64,000 nt of DNA from assembly GCF_009759665.1 (NCBI RefSeq), contig NZ_WQNE01000014.1, positions 1-64,000 of the forward strand, given 5' to 3'. Source of the stretch: Bradyrhizobium cajani (GTDB lineage: Bacteria; Pseudomonadota; Alphaproteobacteria; Rhizobiales; Xanthobacteraceae). The notes below the pieces were generated by a model. The model did no database searches, was not told where the DNA came from, and saw only the letters and a program-made list of their open reading frames with translations. Shown piece by piece: positions 33,220-41,660 of this stretch (its first letter is position 1; every line of letters begins with the position of its first letter). A program made the position numbers and the translations under genes.

Positions 33220-33801
33220 TTGGCAGGGGACGATGTAACGACCGGAGGACCGGTGCGACGTGCACTGGATCTTCTTTACCTCGGTGCAGGCTACGCAGCG
33301 GGCGTCTTCCTGGTCGCGATCTTTGCCATCATGATGGTCATGTCGGTGGGACGGCAGTTCGCGCTCAACATCCCCGCCGGCGACGATTTCGCGTCCTGGT
33401 GCATGGCCGCGATGGCGTTCCTCGGTCTCGCCCACACCTTCAAGCGCGGCGAGATGATCCGCGTCGGCCTGCTGCTGGAGCGTCTGCACGGGCGGACCAA
33501 ACAGATCGCGGAGATCGTGGCGCTCGGCATCGCGACCGCGTTCATCCTCTACTTCACCCGGCATGCGATGCAGATGACCTACGATTCCTGGCGCTTCAAC
33601 GACGTCGCGCAGGGCGTGGTCGCGCTGCCGCTCTGGATTCCGCAGCTCGGCTTTGCCGGCGGGCTTGCGATCCTGTCGATCGCGCTGATCGATGAAATGG
33701 TCAATGTCGTCCGCGGCAACCGGCCGAGTTACGAGAAGGGCTCGCCGGACGAGACGCCGGACGAATTCATCGAGCGCATATCGCAGGGCGGGGGAGGTTG
33801 A
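33220..33801 (+). CDS. TRAP transporter small permease (DctQ-like)
   Basis: This 193-residue inner-membrane protein has four hydrophobic segments, starting near residue 18. The DctQ motif region AGDDFASWCMAAMAFLGLAH and KRGEMIRVGLL is present. It pairs with the large permease just downstream (2-nt gap) and a binding protein. The start is a TTG with GAGG about 11 nt before it; no better start is visible. This set is driven by ion gradients, not ATP. Confidence 0.85.
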   Translation: MAGDDVTTGGPVRRALDLLYLGAGYAAGVFLVAIFAIMMVMSVGRQFALNIPAGDDFASWCMAAMAFLGLAHTFKRGEMIRVGLLLERLHGRTKQIAEIVALGIATAFILYFTRHAMQMTYDSWRFNDVAQGVVALPLWIPQLGFAGGLAILSIALIDEMVNVVRGNRPSYEKGSPDETPDEFIERISQGGGG

Positions 33802-33803
33802 CC

Positions 33804-35117
33804 ATGGCCAATCTCGGCATGATCGAGCTGTCCTTCATCCTGCTCGGCATCATGATCCTGCTGCTCGGCAGCGGCGTCTGGATTGCTGTTTCGCTCGGCC
33901 TCGTCGGCTTCGCGGCGATGGCCCTGACCACGAGCCTGCCGCTCGGCTCGGTGCTCGCAACCACCACCTGGAGCGCCAGCTCGTCGTGGACCCTGGCGGC
34001 GCTGCCGCTGTTCATCTGGATGGGGGAGATTCTTTTCCGAACCAAATTGTCGGAGGAGATGTTCCGCGGTTTGTCGCCCTGGGTGCAGTGGCTGCCGGGG
34101 CGGCTGACCCATGTCAACGTGATCGGCTGCGGCATCTTTGCGGCGGTGTCGGGCTCGTCGGCTGCGACCTGTGCGACCATCGGCAAGATCGCGCTGCCCG
34201 AGCTCGACAAGCGCGGTTACGACAAGGGCCTGAGCCTCGGATCACTCGCGGGCTCCGGCACGCTCGGTCTCTTGATTCCGCCCTCGATCCCGATGGTCGT
34301 CTACGCGGTCACGGCGAACGTGTCCGTGCTTCAGGTGTTTCTCGGCGGCTTCCTGCCGGGAGTGCTCGTGATCGTGCTCTATTCCGGCTACATCATCATC
34401 TGGTCGCTGCTCAACCCGAAGAAGATTCCGCCGCGCGATCCGCCGATGCCGTTTCGCCAGAAGCTGCGGGAATCCGCCAAGCTCGCGCCGTGTCTGCTGC
34501 TGATCCTCGCGGTTTTCCTGTCGCTCGTTCTGGGCTTTGCGACCGCCACCGAATGCGCCGCGTGGGGCGTCAGCGGTGCGTTGCTGCTGGCATGGTGGAG
34601 CGGCACGCTCACGCGCAAGAATCTGTTCGAGAGCATCATGAGCGCGACGCGCCTGACCTGCATGATCATGCTGATCCTGGCGGGCGCGGCGTACACCACA
34701 GCCGCGATGGCCTATACGGGCATTCCGGCTGCGCTCGCCACCTGGGTCCAGGGGCAGCAGCTTACGCCGGGCATGCTCGCGCTGTATCTGAGCATCATGT
34801 ACATCATCCTCGGATGCCTGATCGACGGCATCTCGATGATCGTGTTGACTGCGGTCATCGTGTTGCCGATGGTGAAGCAGGCCGGTCTCGATCTGGTCTG
34901 GTTCGGCGTCTATCTCATCATCCACGTCGAGATGGCGCAGATCACGCCGCCGGTCGGCTTCAACCTGTTCGTGCTCCAGAACATGAGCGGCCGAGATACG
35001 TTCACCGTTGCACGGGCGGCCTTCCCATTCTTCGTGCTATTGCTCGCTGCTGTGTTCATCATCACGGAGTATCCGCAGATCGTGATGTTCTTGCCGAAGC
35101 TTGCTTTCCCGGACTGA
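33804..35117 (+). CDS. TRAP transporter large permease (DctM-like)
   Basis: This 437-residue membrane protein has about 12 hydrophobic helices. The conserved segments SGSSAATCATIGKIALPE, GSLAGSGTLGLLIPPSIPMVVYAV and VEMAQITPPVGFNLFVLQ identify the DctM family. GGGGAGG precedes the ATG at 33804. It forms the transport channel with the DctQ-like protein before it. Confidence 0.92.
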   Translation: MANLGMIELSFILLGIMILLLGSGVWIAVSLGLVGFAAMALTTSLPLGSVLATTTWSASSSWTLAALPLFIWMGEILFRTKLSEEMFRGLSPWVQWLPGRLTHVNVIGCGIFAAVSGSSAATCATIGKIALPELDKRGYDKGLSLGSLAGSGTLGLLIPPSIPMVVYAVTANVSVLQVFLGGFLPGVLVIVLYSGYIIIWSLLNPKKIPPRDPPMPFRQKLRESAKLAPCLLLILAVFLSLVLGFATATECAAWGVSGALLLAWWSGTLTRKNLFESIMSATRLTCMIMLILAGAAYTTAAMAYTGIPAALATWVQGQQLTPGMLALYLSIMYIILGCLIDGISMIVLTAVIVLPMVKQAGLDLVWFGVYLIIHVEMAQITPPVGFNLFVLQNMSGRDTFTVARAAFPFFVLLLAAVFIITEYPQIVMFLPKLAFPD

Positions 35118-35156
35118 GCATATCCGTTTTTCAGATTGACCGTGAGGAGAAGCCCG

Positions 35157-36134
35157 ATGATGTCTCGTTTAGCCTGCGCATCCCTGATCGCCGGCGTCGT
35201 GATGGCCGCGACACCTGCTTTGGCCCAGACCAAATGGAATTTGCCGGCAGCCTATACCGCCGACAATCCGCACTCCGAAAATCTCGTCGCCTTCGCCAAG
35301 GACGTCGAGGCCGCGACGTCCGGCAAGCTCCAGATCACGGTTCATCCCGGCGCCTCACTGTTCAAGGCGCCCGACATCAAGCGCGCGGTGGTGACGGGGC
35401 AGGCGCAGATCGGCGAGGTCCTGCTGTCGATTCACGAGAACGAGGATCCGCTCTTCGGTGTCGACGTCGTGCCGTTCCTCGCAACCAGCTTCCCCGACGC
35501 AATGAAACTGTATCAGGCCTCCAAGCCGGCGATCGTCAAGAAGCTCGATGCGCAAGGGCTCAAGCTCCTGTTCGTCGTGCCGTGGGCGCCGCAGGGCGTC
35601 TATGTCAACAAGCCGCTCGCGACGATCGAGGACATGAAGGGCCTGAAATGGCGGGCCTACAATGTCGGCACCGCGCGCATTGGCGAGCTGGTCGGCGCGC
35701 AATCGGTCACGATCCAGGCGGCCGAACTGCCGCAGGCGCTTGCGACCGGGGTCGTCAACTCGTTCATGTCGTCGGGCGGCACGGGCTACGATGTGAAGGC
35801 CTGGGAGTCCCTGAAATACTTCTATGACGTGCAGGCCTGGGTTCCGAAGAACTACACCTTCGTCAACAAGGCCGCATTCGAGGCGCTCGACAAGCCGACG
35901 CAGGACGCCATCCTGAAAGCCGCAGCGACCGCGGAAACGCGCGGCTGGAAAGCCTGGGAAGAGAAGGCCAATTGGTACATCGATCAGCTCAAGGCCAAGG
36001 GCATGACGGTCGAGCCGCCGAGCCCGGCGCTGAAGGCCGGCTTCCAGAAGATCGGCGACCAGCTCACCGCCGACTGGCTCAAGAAGGCTGGGCCCGACGG
36101 CCAGGCATTGATCGACGCCTACAAGAAGATGTGA
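35157..36134 (+). CDS. TRAP transporter solute-binding protein (DctP family)
   Basis: This 325-residue protein has a signal peptide ending near PALAQT, so it is periplasmic. WNLPAAYTADNPHSENLVAF, the central VYVNKPLATIEDMKGLKWRA with the ligand-binding Arg, and KAWESLKYFYD fit the DctP family. Ligands are usually organic acids bound through that Arg. It ends the operon; a strong hairpin follows 10 nt later. GAGGAG lies before the start. Confidence 0.9.
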   Translation: MMSRLACASLIAGVVMAATPALAQTKWNLPAAYTADNPHSENLVAFAKDVEAATSGKLQITVHPGASLFKAPDIKRAVVTGQAQIGEVLLSIHENEDPLFGVDVVPFLATSFPDAMKLYQASKPAIVKKLDAQGLKLLFVVPWAPQGVYVNKPLATIEDMKGLKWRAYNVGTARIGELVGAQSVTIQAAELPQALATGVVNSFMSSGGTGYDVKAWESLKYFYDVQAWVPKNYTFVNKAAFEALDKPTQDAILKAAATAETRGWKAWEEKANWYIDQLKAKGMTVEPPSPALKAGFQKIGDQLTADWLKKAGPDGQALIDAYKKM

Positions 36135-36143
36135 GGACGGCAA

Positions 36144-36172
36144 GACCTCCGCTCGCCTCGCGAGCGGAGGTC
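36144..36172. terminator. Strong hairpin between convergent genes
   Basis: GACCTCCGCTCG pairs perfectly with CGAGCGGAGGTC over a 5-nt loop (CCTCG). It lies 10 nt after the TRAP operon stop and before the convergent acyl-CoA synthetase. There is no T-run, but a 12-bp GC-rich stem at this position should stop transcription from either side. Confidence 0.6.
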
Positions 36173-36244
36173 ACCAAGCGTAGCGCAGTACCGCCTTGCC
36201 GCGCGCAGCGTATGTTTCCAGATGTTTCTGCGGCGTCGATGGGC

Positions 36245-37894
36245 TCAGGCCGAGATCGCCTTCACTGATCCGACCTCGTTGCGCAGCAGGAATTTCTGGA
36301 TCTTGCCGGTCGACGTCTTCGGGATCGGTCCGAACACTACGGCCTTCGGCGTCTTGAATCCCGACATGTGGCTGCGGCAAAACGCGATGATCTCGGCCTC
36401 GCTCGCGCTAGCGCCGTCCTTCAGCTCGACGAAGGCGCAGGGCACCTCGCCCCATTTCGGATCGGGCTTTGCGACCACGGCTGCGAACAGCACGGCCGGG
36501 TGCTTGTAGAGGATGTCCTCGACCTCGACGGAGGAGATGTTCTCGCCGCCAGAGATGATGATGTCCTTGGAGCGGTCCTTGATGATGACGTAGCCGTGCT
36601 CGTCGAGCACGCCGAGATCGCCGGTGTGAAACCAGCCGCCCTCGAACGCTTCCTTGGTCGCCTTCTCGTTCCTGAGGTAGCCCTTCATCACGATGTTGCC
36701 GCGGAACATGACCTCGCCGATGGTCTCGCCGTCGCGCGGCACCTCCAGCATCGTCTGCGGATCGATGACGGTGACGTCTTCCTCGAGCGGGTAGGGCACC
36801 CCCTGCCGGCGCTTCATGCGCGCGCGTTCGGCCGGCGGAAGCTCATCCCAGCCTGGCTGCTCGGCGCAGACGGAGGCGGGGCCGTAGACCTCAGTCAGGC
36901 CGTAGACGTGGGTGAGCTTGATGCCGATGCTTTCTGCGCCTTCGAGCACCGCGACCGGCGGCGCAGCCCCTGCGATCAGGCCAACGACGCGGCGGGCGGC
37001 GTCGCCTTTGGGCGCATCGGGCGCATTGATCAGCGTGTTGTAGACGATCGGTGCGCCGCACATGTGGGTGACACCGTGCGTCCTGATCAGCTCGAAGATC
37101 CTGGTCGGCTCGACCTTGCGCAGGCAGACGTTGATGCCGGCGGCCGCCGCAATGGTCCAGGGAAAGCACCAGCCGTTGCAATGGAACATCGGCAGGGTCC
37201 AGAGATAGACCGGGTGCTGGCCGAGATTGCCGGCGAGGATGTTGCTGACGGCGTTGAGGTACGCGCCGCGGTGATGGGTCACGACGCCCTTGGGATTGCC
37301 CGTCGTGCCCGAGGTGTAGCTCAGCGCAATCGCGTCCCATTCGTCACCCGGCGGGATGACGGCGAAGTTCGGATCGCCCTGCGCGACGGCGGCCTCGTAC
37401 TCGATCTCGCCGATGCGCTTGCCGCCCTTGAAGGCGGCATCGTCGACGTCGATGACGAACGGCTTTGGTCCGGTCATCTGTGCGAGCGCATCGGTGATCA
37501 CGCCCGAAAACTCGGGATCGACCAGGATGATTTTCGCCCCGCCATGATCGAGCTGGAATGCGATGGAGGGCGCATCGAGGCGGATGTTGAGCGCGTTGAG
37601 CACGGCGCCCGTCATCGGCACCGCGAAATGCACCTCGTTCATCGCGGCGATGTTCGGCAGCATCGCCGCCACGGTGTCGCCGACGCCGATGCCCTTGCCG
37701 GCGAGCCAGGATGCGAAGCGCTTACAGCGCTCATGGGTCTCACGCCAGGTGAAGCTGCGTCCCTCATAGACGGTGCTGACGTGATCGGGATAAACGGCGG
37801 CGCTGCGTGCGAGGAAGCTCAGCGGGCTCAAGGGCACATAGTTGGCGGGGGTCTTGTCGAGGCCGATATTGTACTGGTTCTGCTGCTTACTCAT
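36245..37894 (-). CDS. Acyl-CoA synthetase (AMP-binding family)
   Basis: This 549-residue enzyme would activate a carboxylic acid to its CoA thioester via an acyl-AMP. The P-loop YTSGTTGNPKGVVTHHRG, HVYGLTEVYGP and the GWFHTGDLGVLDEHGYVIIK hinge region are clear, and the C-terminal Lys is in KTSTGKIQKFLLR. Sequence style is like the medium-chain or methylthiopropionate-CoA ligase group, but substrate is not certain. GGAGG 6 nt before the ATG at 37894 sets the start. It is the last gene of a minus-strand TRAP operon (22-nt gap), so its substrate may be the acid imported there. Confidence 0.9.
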   Translation of the reverse strand: MSKQQNQYNIGLDKTPANYVPLSPLSFLARSAAVYPDHVSTVYEGRSFTWRETHERCKRFASWLAGKGIGVGDTVAAMLPNIAAMNEVHFAVPMTGAVLNALNIRLDAPSIAFQLDHGGAKIILVDPEFSGVITDALAQMTGPKPFVIDVDDAAFKGGKRIGEIEYEAAVAQGDPNFAVIPPGDEWDAIALSYTSGTTGNPKGVVTHHRGAYLNAVSNILAGNLGQHPVYLWTLPMFHCNGWCFPWTIAAAAGINVCLRKVEPTRIFELIRTHGVTHMCGAPIVYNTLINAPDAPKGDAARRVVGLIAGAAPPVAVLEGAESIGIKLTHVYGLTEVYGPASVCAEQPGWDELPPAERARMKRRQGVPYPLEEDVTVIDPQTMLEVPRDGETIGEVMFRGNIVMKGYLRNEKATKEAFEGGWFHTGDLGVLDEHGYVIIKDRSKDIIISGGENISSVEVEDILYKHPAVLFAAVVAKPDPKWGEVPCAFVELKDGASASEAEIIAFCRSHMSGFKTPKAVVFGPIPKTSTGKIQKFLLRNEVGSVKAISA

Positions 37895-37916
37895 CGACAC
37901 CCTCCTGAAATGCGCT

Positions 37917-39806
37917 TCAAAGGAATCCGATCGAGATCCAGGGGAAGATCGCGACGATGATCAATCCCACCAGCAGCGCCAGCAGATAGCCCCAGATCGG
38001 CCTGATGCCTTCGGCCGGGTCGACGCGTCCGATGGCGCAGGCGGCATAATAGCCGACGCCGAAGGGCGGGGCGAATAGCCCGATACCCATGGCCAGGATG
38101 ATCACCATGGCATAGTGCACCTCGTGCACGCCGACGGCGCGGGCGATCGGAAACAGCAGCGGCCCGAACAGCACGATCGCCGGGATACCCTCCAGTACGC
38201 TGCCGAGGATGGTGAAGGCCAGGATCGAGACGGCGATGAAGGTCGCAGCTCCCCCGGGCAATCCGGTCATGGCGGCCGCCAGCGAGCGCGAGAAGCCGGA
38301 TTGGGTCAGGCCCCAGGCCATGCCGGTCGCGGTGCCGATGATCAGGAGGATCGCGCCCGACAAAGCCGCGGTCTCGACCAGCATCGGAAACAGCCGCCGC
38401 CAGTCGAAGCGGCGGTAGACCAGGAGGCCGACGAGGGCGCCATAGACGATGCCGATGGTGGAGACCTCGGTCGCAGTGGCGATGCCCTCGACCACGGCGT
38501 AGCGGATCACGAAGGGCAGCGCGAGCGCGGGCAGGGCGATGATGAAGGTTTTGCCGATCTCGCCACCCGTGGCGCGGCGGACATGACTCATATCCTCGTG
38601 GCGATAGCGCCACCACACCAGCATGCAGAGCGTGACCGCGAGCACCACGCCGGGCAAGAGGCCGCCGGTGAACAGTGCCGCGATCGAGACGCCGGTGACC
38701 GAGCCGATCGTGATCAGCACGAGGCTCGGCGGGATGGTCTCGGTCTGCGCACCGGTGGCCGCCAGAAGCGCGACGAGATCGCCGGGCTTGGCGCCGCGCT
38801 GCTTCATCTCCGGGAACAGCACGGGCGCGACCGCCGCCATGTCGGCGGCCTTGGCGCCGGAAATGCCAGAGACCAGATACATGGCCCCGACCAGCACGTA
38901 GTGCAGGCCGCCGCGGACGTGACCAAGCAGGCTCGCCAGGAATGCCACCATGGCCCGCGCCATGCCGGTCATCTCGATCAGGAGGCCTAAGAACACGAAC
39001 AGCGGCACCGAGAGCAGGATGAGGTGGCTCATGCCCTCGTCCATCCGCCCGACCAGCACCATCACGGGCGTGCGCGTGGTCAGCGCCAGGTAGCCGAAGA
39101 TTGCGAGGCCAAAGCCGAACGCAATGGGAACGCCGGCAAAGACGCAAAAGCCGGCGACGCCGACGAAGAAGATGACGAGGTTGAGATTGCCGAGCGGCCG
39201 CAACGACGGCTCCGCCAGCCAGAACAGGCCGATCACGACGGCGACCGACAGCACGGCGGCCGCGACCGTCCGGTGGTCGGCCGCGCGCAGCAACCGCAGC
39301 AAGGCAAAAGCCGCCATCAGACCGATACCGGCCGGCAGCGCGGCGGCGCGCCAGACGTTCGAGATCTGCAGCGCCGGCGTGGTGATGTAGCTTTCCTCAT
39401 AGGCGTAGTCGAAGGACGGCCAGACGATCAGCGCCAGAAACGCCAGCGCCGCAGAGGTCGCGACCAGGTCGAGATAGGCCCGCATGGCCGGCCTGGCGCT
39501 GGCGACGACCGCGGTCATGCGCATGTGCTCGGAGCGGCGGAATGCGACCGCAGCGCCGAGCATGGCCAGCCACAGGAACAGGATCGAGGCGAGCTCGTCC
39601 GACCAGATCAGCGGCCGGTGCAAGCCATAGCGCGCCACCACGCCGGCGAACAGGATCACGATCTCGGCGACGACCAGGATCGCCGCCGGGATCTCGACGA
39701 GGAGGCCGAGCACGCGCTCCAGCGACGCAAGCAACGAAGGTCGGCGAGGGGACTGAACAGTCGCCTCGCCCGCCACTTCGATCACCTCGACCTCGACATG
39801 AGCCAT
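37917..39806 (-). CDS. TRAP transporter fused permease (DctQ-DctM)
   Basis: This 629-residue membrane protein joins both TRAP permeases. Residues about 35-180 are DctQ-like (HRPLIWSDELASILFLWLAM, RRSEHMRM). Residues about 205-629 are DctM-like (SGISGAKAADMAAVAPVLFP, GAQTETIPPSLVLITIG, GLFAPPFGVGYYAAC). The fused form is known in the family. It lies between the binding protein gene (15-nt gap) and the acyl-CoA synthetase. Confidence 0.9.
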   Translation of the reverse strand: MAHVEVEVIEVAGEATVQSPRRPSLLASLERVLGLLVEIPAAILVVAEIVILFAGVVARYGLHRPLIWSDELASILFLWLAMLGAAVAFRRSEHMRMTAVVASARPAMRAYLDLVATSAALAFLALIVWPSFDYAYEESYITTPALQISNVWRAAALPAGIGLMAAFALLRLLRAADHRTVAAAVLSVAVVIGLFWLAEPSLRPLGNLNLVIFFVGVAGFCVFAGVPIAFGFGLAIFGYLALTTRTPVMVLVGRMDEGMSHLILLSVPLFVFLGLLIEMTGMARAMVAFLASLLGHVRGGLHYVLVGAMYLVSGISGAKAADMAAVAPVLFPEMKQRGAKPGDLVALLAATGAQTETIPPSLVLITIGSVTGVSIAALFTGGLLPGVVLAVTLCMLVWWRYRHEDMSHVRRATGGEIGKTFIIALPALALPFVIRYAVVEGIATATEVSTIGIVYGALVGLLVYRRFDWRRLFPMLVETAALSGAILLIIGTATGMAWGLTQSGFSRSLAAAMTGLPGGAATFIAVSILAFTILGSVLEGIPAIVLFGPLLFPIARAVGVHEVHYAMVIILAMGIGLFAPPFGVGYYAACAIGRVDPAEGIRPIWGYLLALLVGLIIVAIFPWISIGFL

Positions 39807-39821
39807 GATGGGCCCAACGCG

Positions 39822-40841
39822 TTACGACAGCTTCCCGACGGCCTTTTCCAGGAGGTCCCAGGCCTGATCGCCATATTTGCCTTTCCACTCGGCATAGAAG
39901 CCCGCGGCACGCAGCTTCTCCCGGAACGGCGCGACGGCCGGCTGGTTGAAGGCCAGGCCCTTGCCGGCGAGCTCCTGCTGGAGATTGGCATTGAGCTTGG
40001 CGGTATCCTCACGCTCCTTGACGGCGGCGGCGTTGATGTTCTTGGCGACGACGGTGCGCACGTCCTGTGGGAGCTTTTCCCAGGCTCTGCGGTTCGCCAG
40101 GAACCAGAAGCCATCCCACATATGGTTGGTCAGCGAGCAATACTTCTGCACCTCGTAGAGCTTGGCGGTCGAGATGATGGCCAGCGGGTTCTCCTGGCCC
40201 TCGACGATCTTGGTCTGGAGCGCGGAATAGACCTCGCTGAAATTGATCGAGGCGGGCGCCGCATCGAACGCCTTGAACATCGAGGTCCACAGCGGCGACA
40301 CCGGCACGCGGATCTTGAAGCCCTTGAGGTCATCCGGCCCGGTGATCGGCTTGGTCGAGGACGTGGTCTGGCGGAAGCCGTTGTCCCAGATCTTGTCCAT
40401 GACCTCGAGGCCGGCCTTCTTGATCTCACCGCGGACATGGGCGCCGAGATCGCCGTCCATGGCCTTCCAGACCGTGTCGTAGTCCGGGAACGCGAAGCCG
40501 ATGCCGTTGATGGACGCGGCCGGCACCAGGGTCGACAGGATCAGGCCCGACAGCGTGAAGAACTCGACGCCGCCGGAGCGGATCTGGCTCAGCATGTCGG
40601 TGTCGGACCCGAGCTGGTTGTTCGGGAAGATCTGGAGGTCGAACTTGCCGTTCGTCTCGGCCTTGATAGCCGCCGCCATCTCCTTGGCACGCACGTTCAG
40701 CGGATGGGTGTCAGGCAGGTTGTTTGCGTACTTGTAAGTGAACTCGGCGCTTTGGGCGCGGGCCACATGGGGCGCACCGAGGCCGCCCAGGACCGCGGTC
40801 GCGGCGGAGGCCTTGAGGAGTGTGCGTCGGGAAAAGCTCAT
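39822..40841 (-). CDS. TRAP transporter solute-binding protein (DctP family)
   Basis: This 339-residue periplasmic protein begins SFSRRTLLKASAATAVLGG, a twin-arginine type signal. The mature domain has the family's YKYANNLPDTHPLNVRAKEM, LKGFKIRVPVSPLWTSMFKA with the ligand-binding Arg, and KIVEGQENPLAIISTAKLYE. It heads the minus-strand operon for the fused permease and acyl-CoA synthetase. It differs from the other binding protein in this window, so the two systems probably carry different acids. Confidence 0.9.
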   Translation of the reverse strand: MSFSRRTLLKASAATAVLGGLGAPHVARAQSAEFTYKYANNLPDTHPLNVRAKEMAAAIKAETNGKFDLQIFPNNQLGSDTDMLSQIRSGGVEFFTLSGLILSTLVPAASINGIGFAFPDYDTVWKAMDGDLGAHVRGEIKKAGLEVMDKIWDNGFRQTTSSTKPITGPDDLKGFKIRVPVSPLWTSMFKAFDAAPASINFSEVYSALQTKIVEGQENPLAIISTAKLYEVQKYCSLTNHMWDGFWFLANRRAWEKLPQDVRTVVAKNINAAAVKEREDTAKLNANLQQELAGKGLAFNQPAVAPFREKLRAAGFYAEWKGKYGDQAWDLLEKAVGKLS

Positions 40842-41660
40842 CGGTCTGCTTCCTCGGAAGGTTTGTTGTTGTTCTGAGATGCAAACCTATACGGACGGAA
40901 GGCCTGAAGGTCATCTGCGATCTCGCGAAGCCTCGCTTATTGCAGCCGGACAACGACACGGCAATATCGGCTTTCGGAGACATGGAGCGGGCTCGAAAAT
41001 GCGGATCGAAGCGGGACTTGAGTGAAGGCGCGATGGCAGGAGTTTCATCTAAATATTTGATCTGATTGTATATAAATATATTCCATAATATACCTTATGC
41101 GAATTATGGGTATGGGGCTGAGGACGCGTGGATTCCGTGTGCCCCATCGACCTATTGAGCTGTCGAGCCCGACTCTTGAGGAGCCTGGAAAGTCCAGCAG
41201 CCCCTTTCGCAACGCCCGGTCTCGGCTTCGCGCGATAACGGACGGTGCGCTTCGCGCGCGGTTGCTTCGGGCACTTGCACGACTGCGAGAGAGCCGGTGT
41301 CGCAAAGGGCCGGCGTCGAGAATTGGACGGAATGGTCTGCTGGCCTGGATGGCCGGGTGGTGCGCCCCACCCCTCCGCCACTCGGTTGGTTCGGGCGACT
41401 TTTCAGTCTGCGCAACTCCGAAGGAAAGTTCTGGATTGTGGGCTAGTTCATAGAAGCAAGGACGTCGGAGTCGCAGAGTTGGCGACGCCATTGGCTCGGA
41501 GCGCCGCTTCAAGGACACCGATAAGCCTGCGTCAAAATTCATGCCCGCGCCGGCAACATTGTGAGCCAAGTTACATATTCGCGGAAGAAAACACGTAATA
41601 GTTGCATTTTAGCGGGGGCACGATGATGGGTCGGCCGCTTGCACCAGGGGAGACAGAGAC
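40842..41660. other. Long intergenic region with an AT-rich block
   Basis: About 820 nt lie between the divergent TRAP operon and the large fusion gene. Positions 41045-41105 are strikingly AT-rich (TATATAAATATATTCC) for this genome. Open frames on both strands here overlap each other and translate to Arg/Pro/Ser-rich sequence with no domain, so I call none. A GGGGAGA site at its right end precedes the fusion gene. Promoters for both directions probably lie here. Confidence 0.4.

Noticed and set aside
36368..37960. Plus-strand frame of 530 codons opposite the acyl-CoA synthetase
   Set aside because: Asp/His/Arg-rich shadow; the synthetase motifs on the minus strand are intact.
39024..40877. 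Plus-strand frame of 617 codons opposite the second TRAP genes
   Set aside because: Shadow of the membrane protein and binding protein; no domain or start site.
41049..41569. Overlapping frames on both strands in the 820-nt gap
   Set aside because: Products are Arg/Pro/Ser-rich, mutually overlapping and without ribosome binding sites; treated as non-coding.
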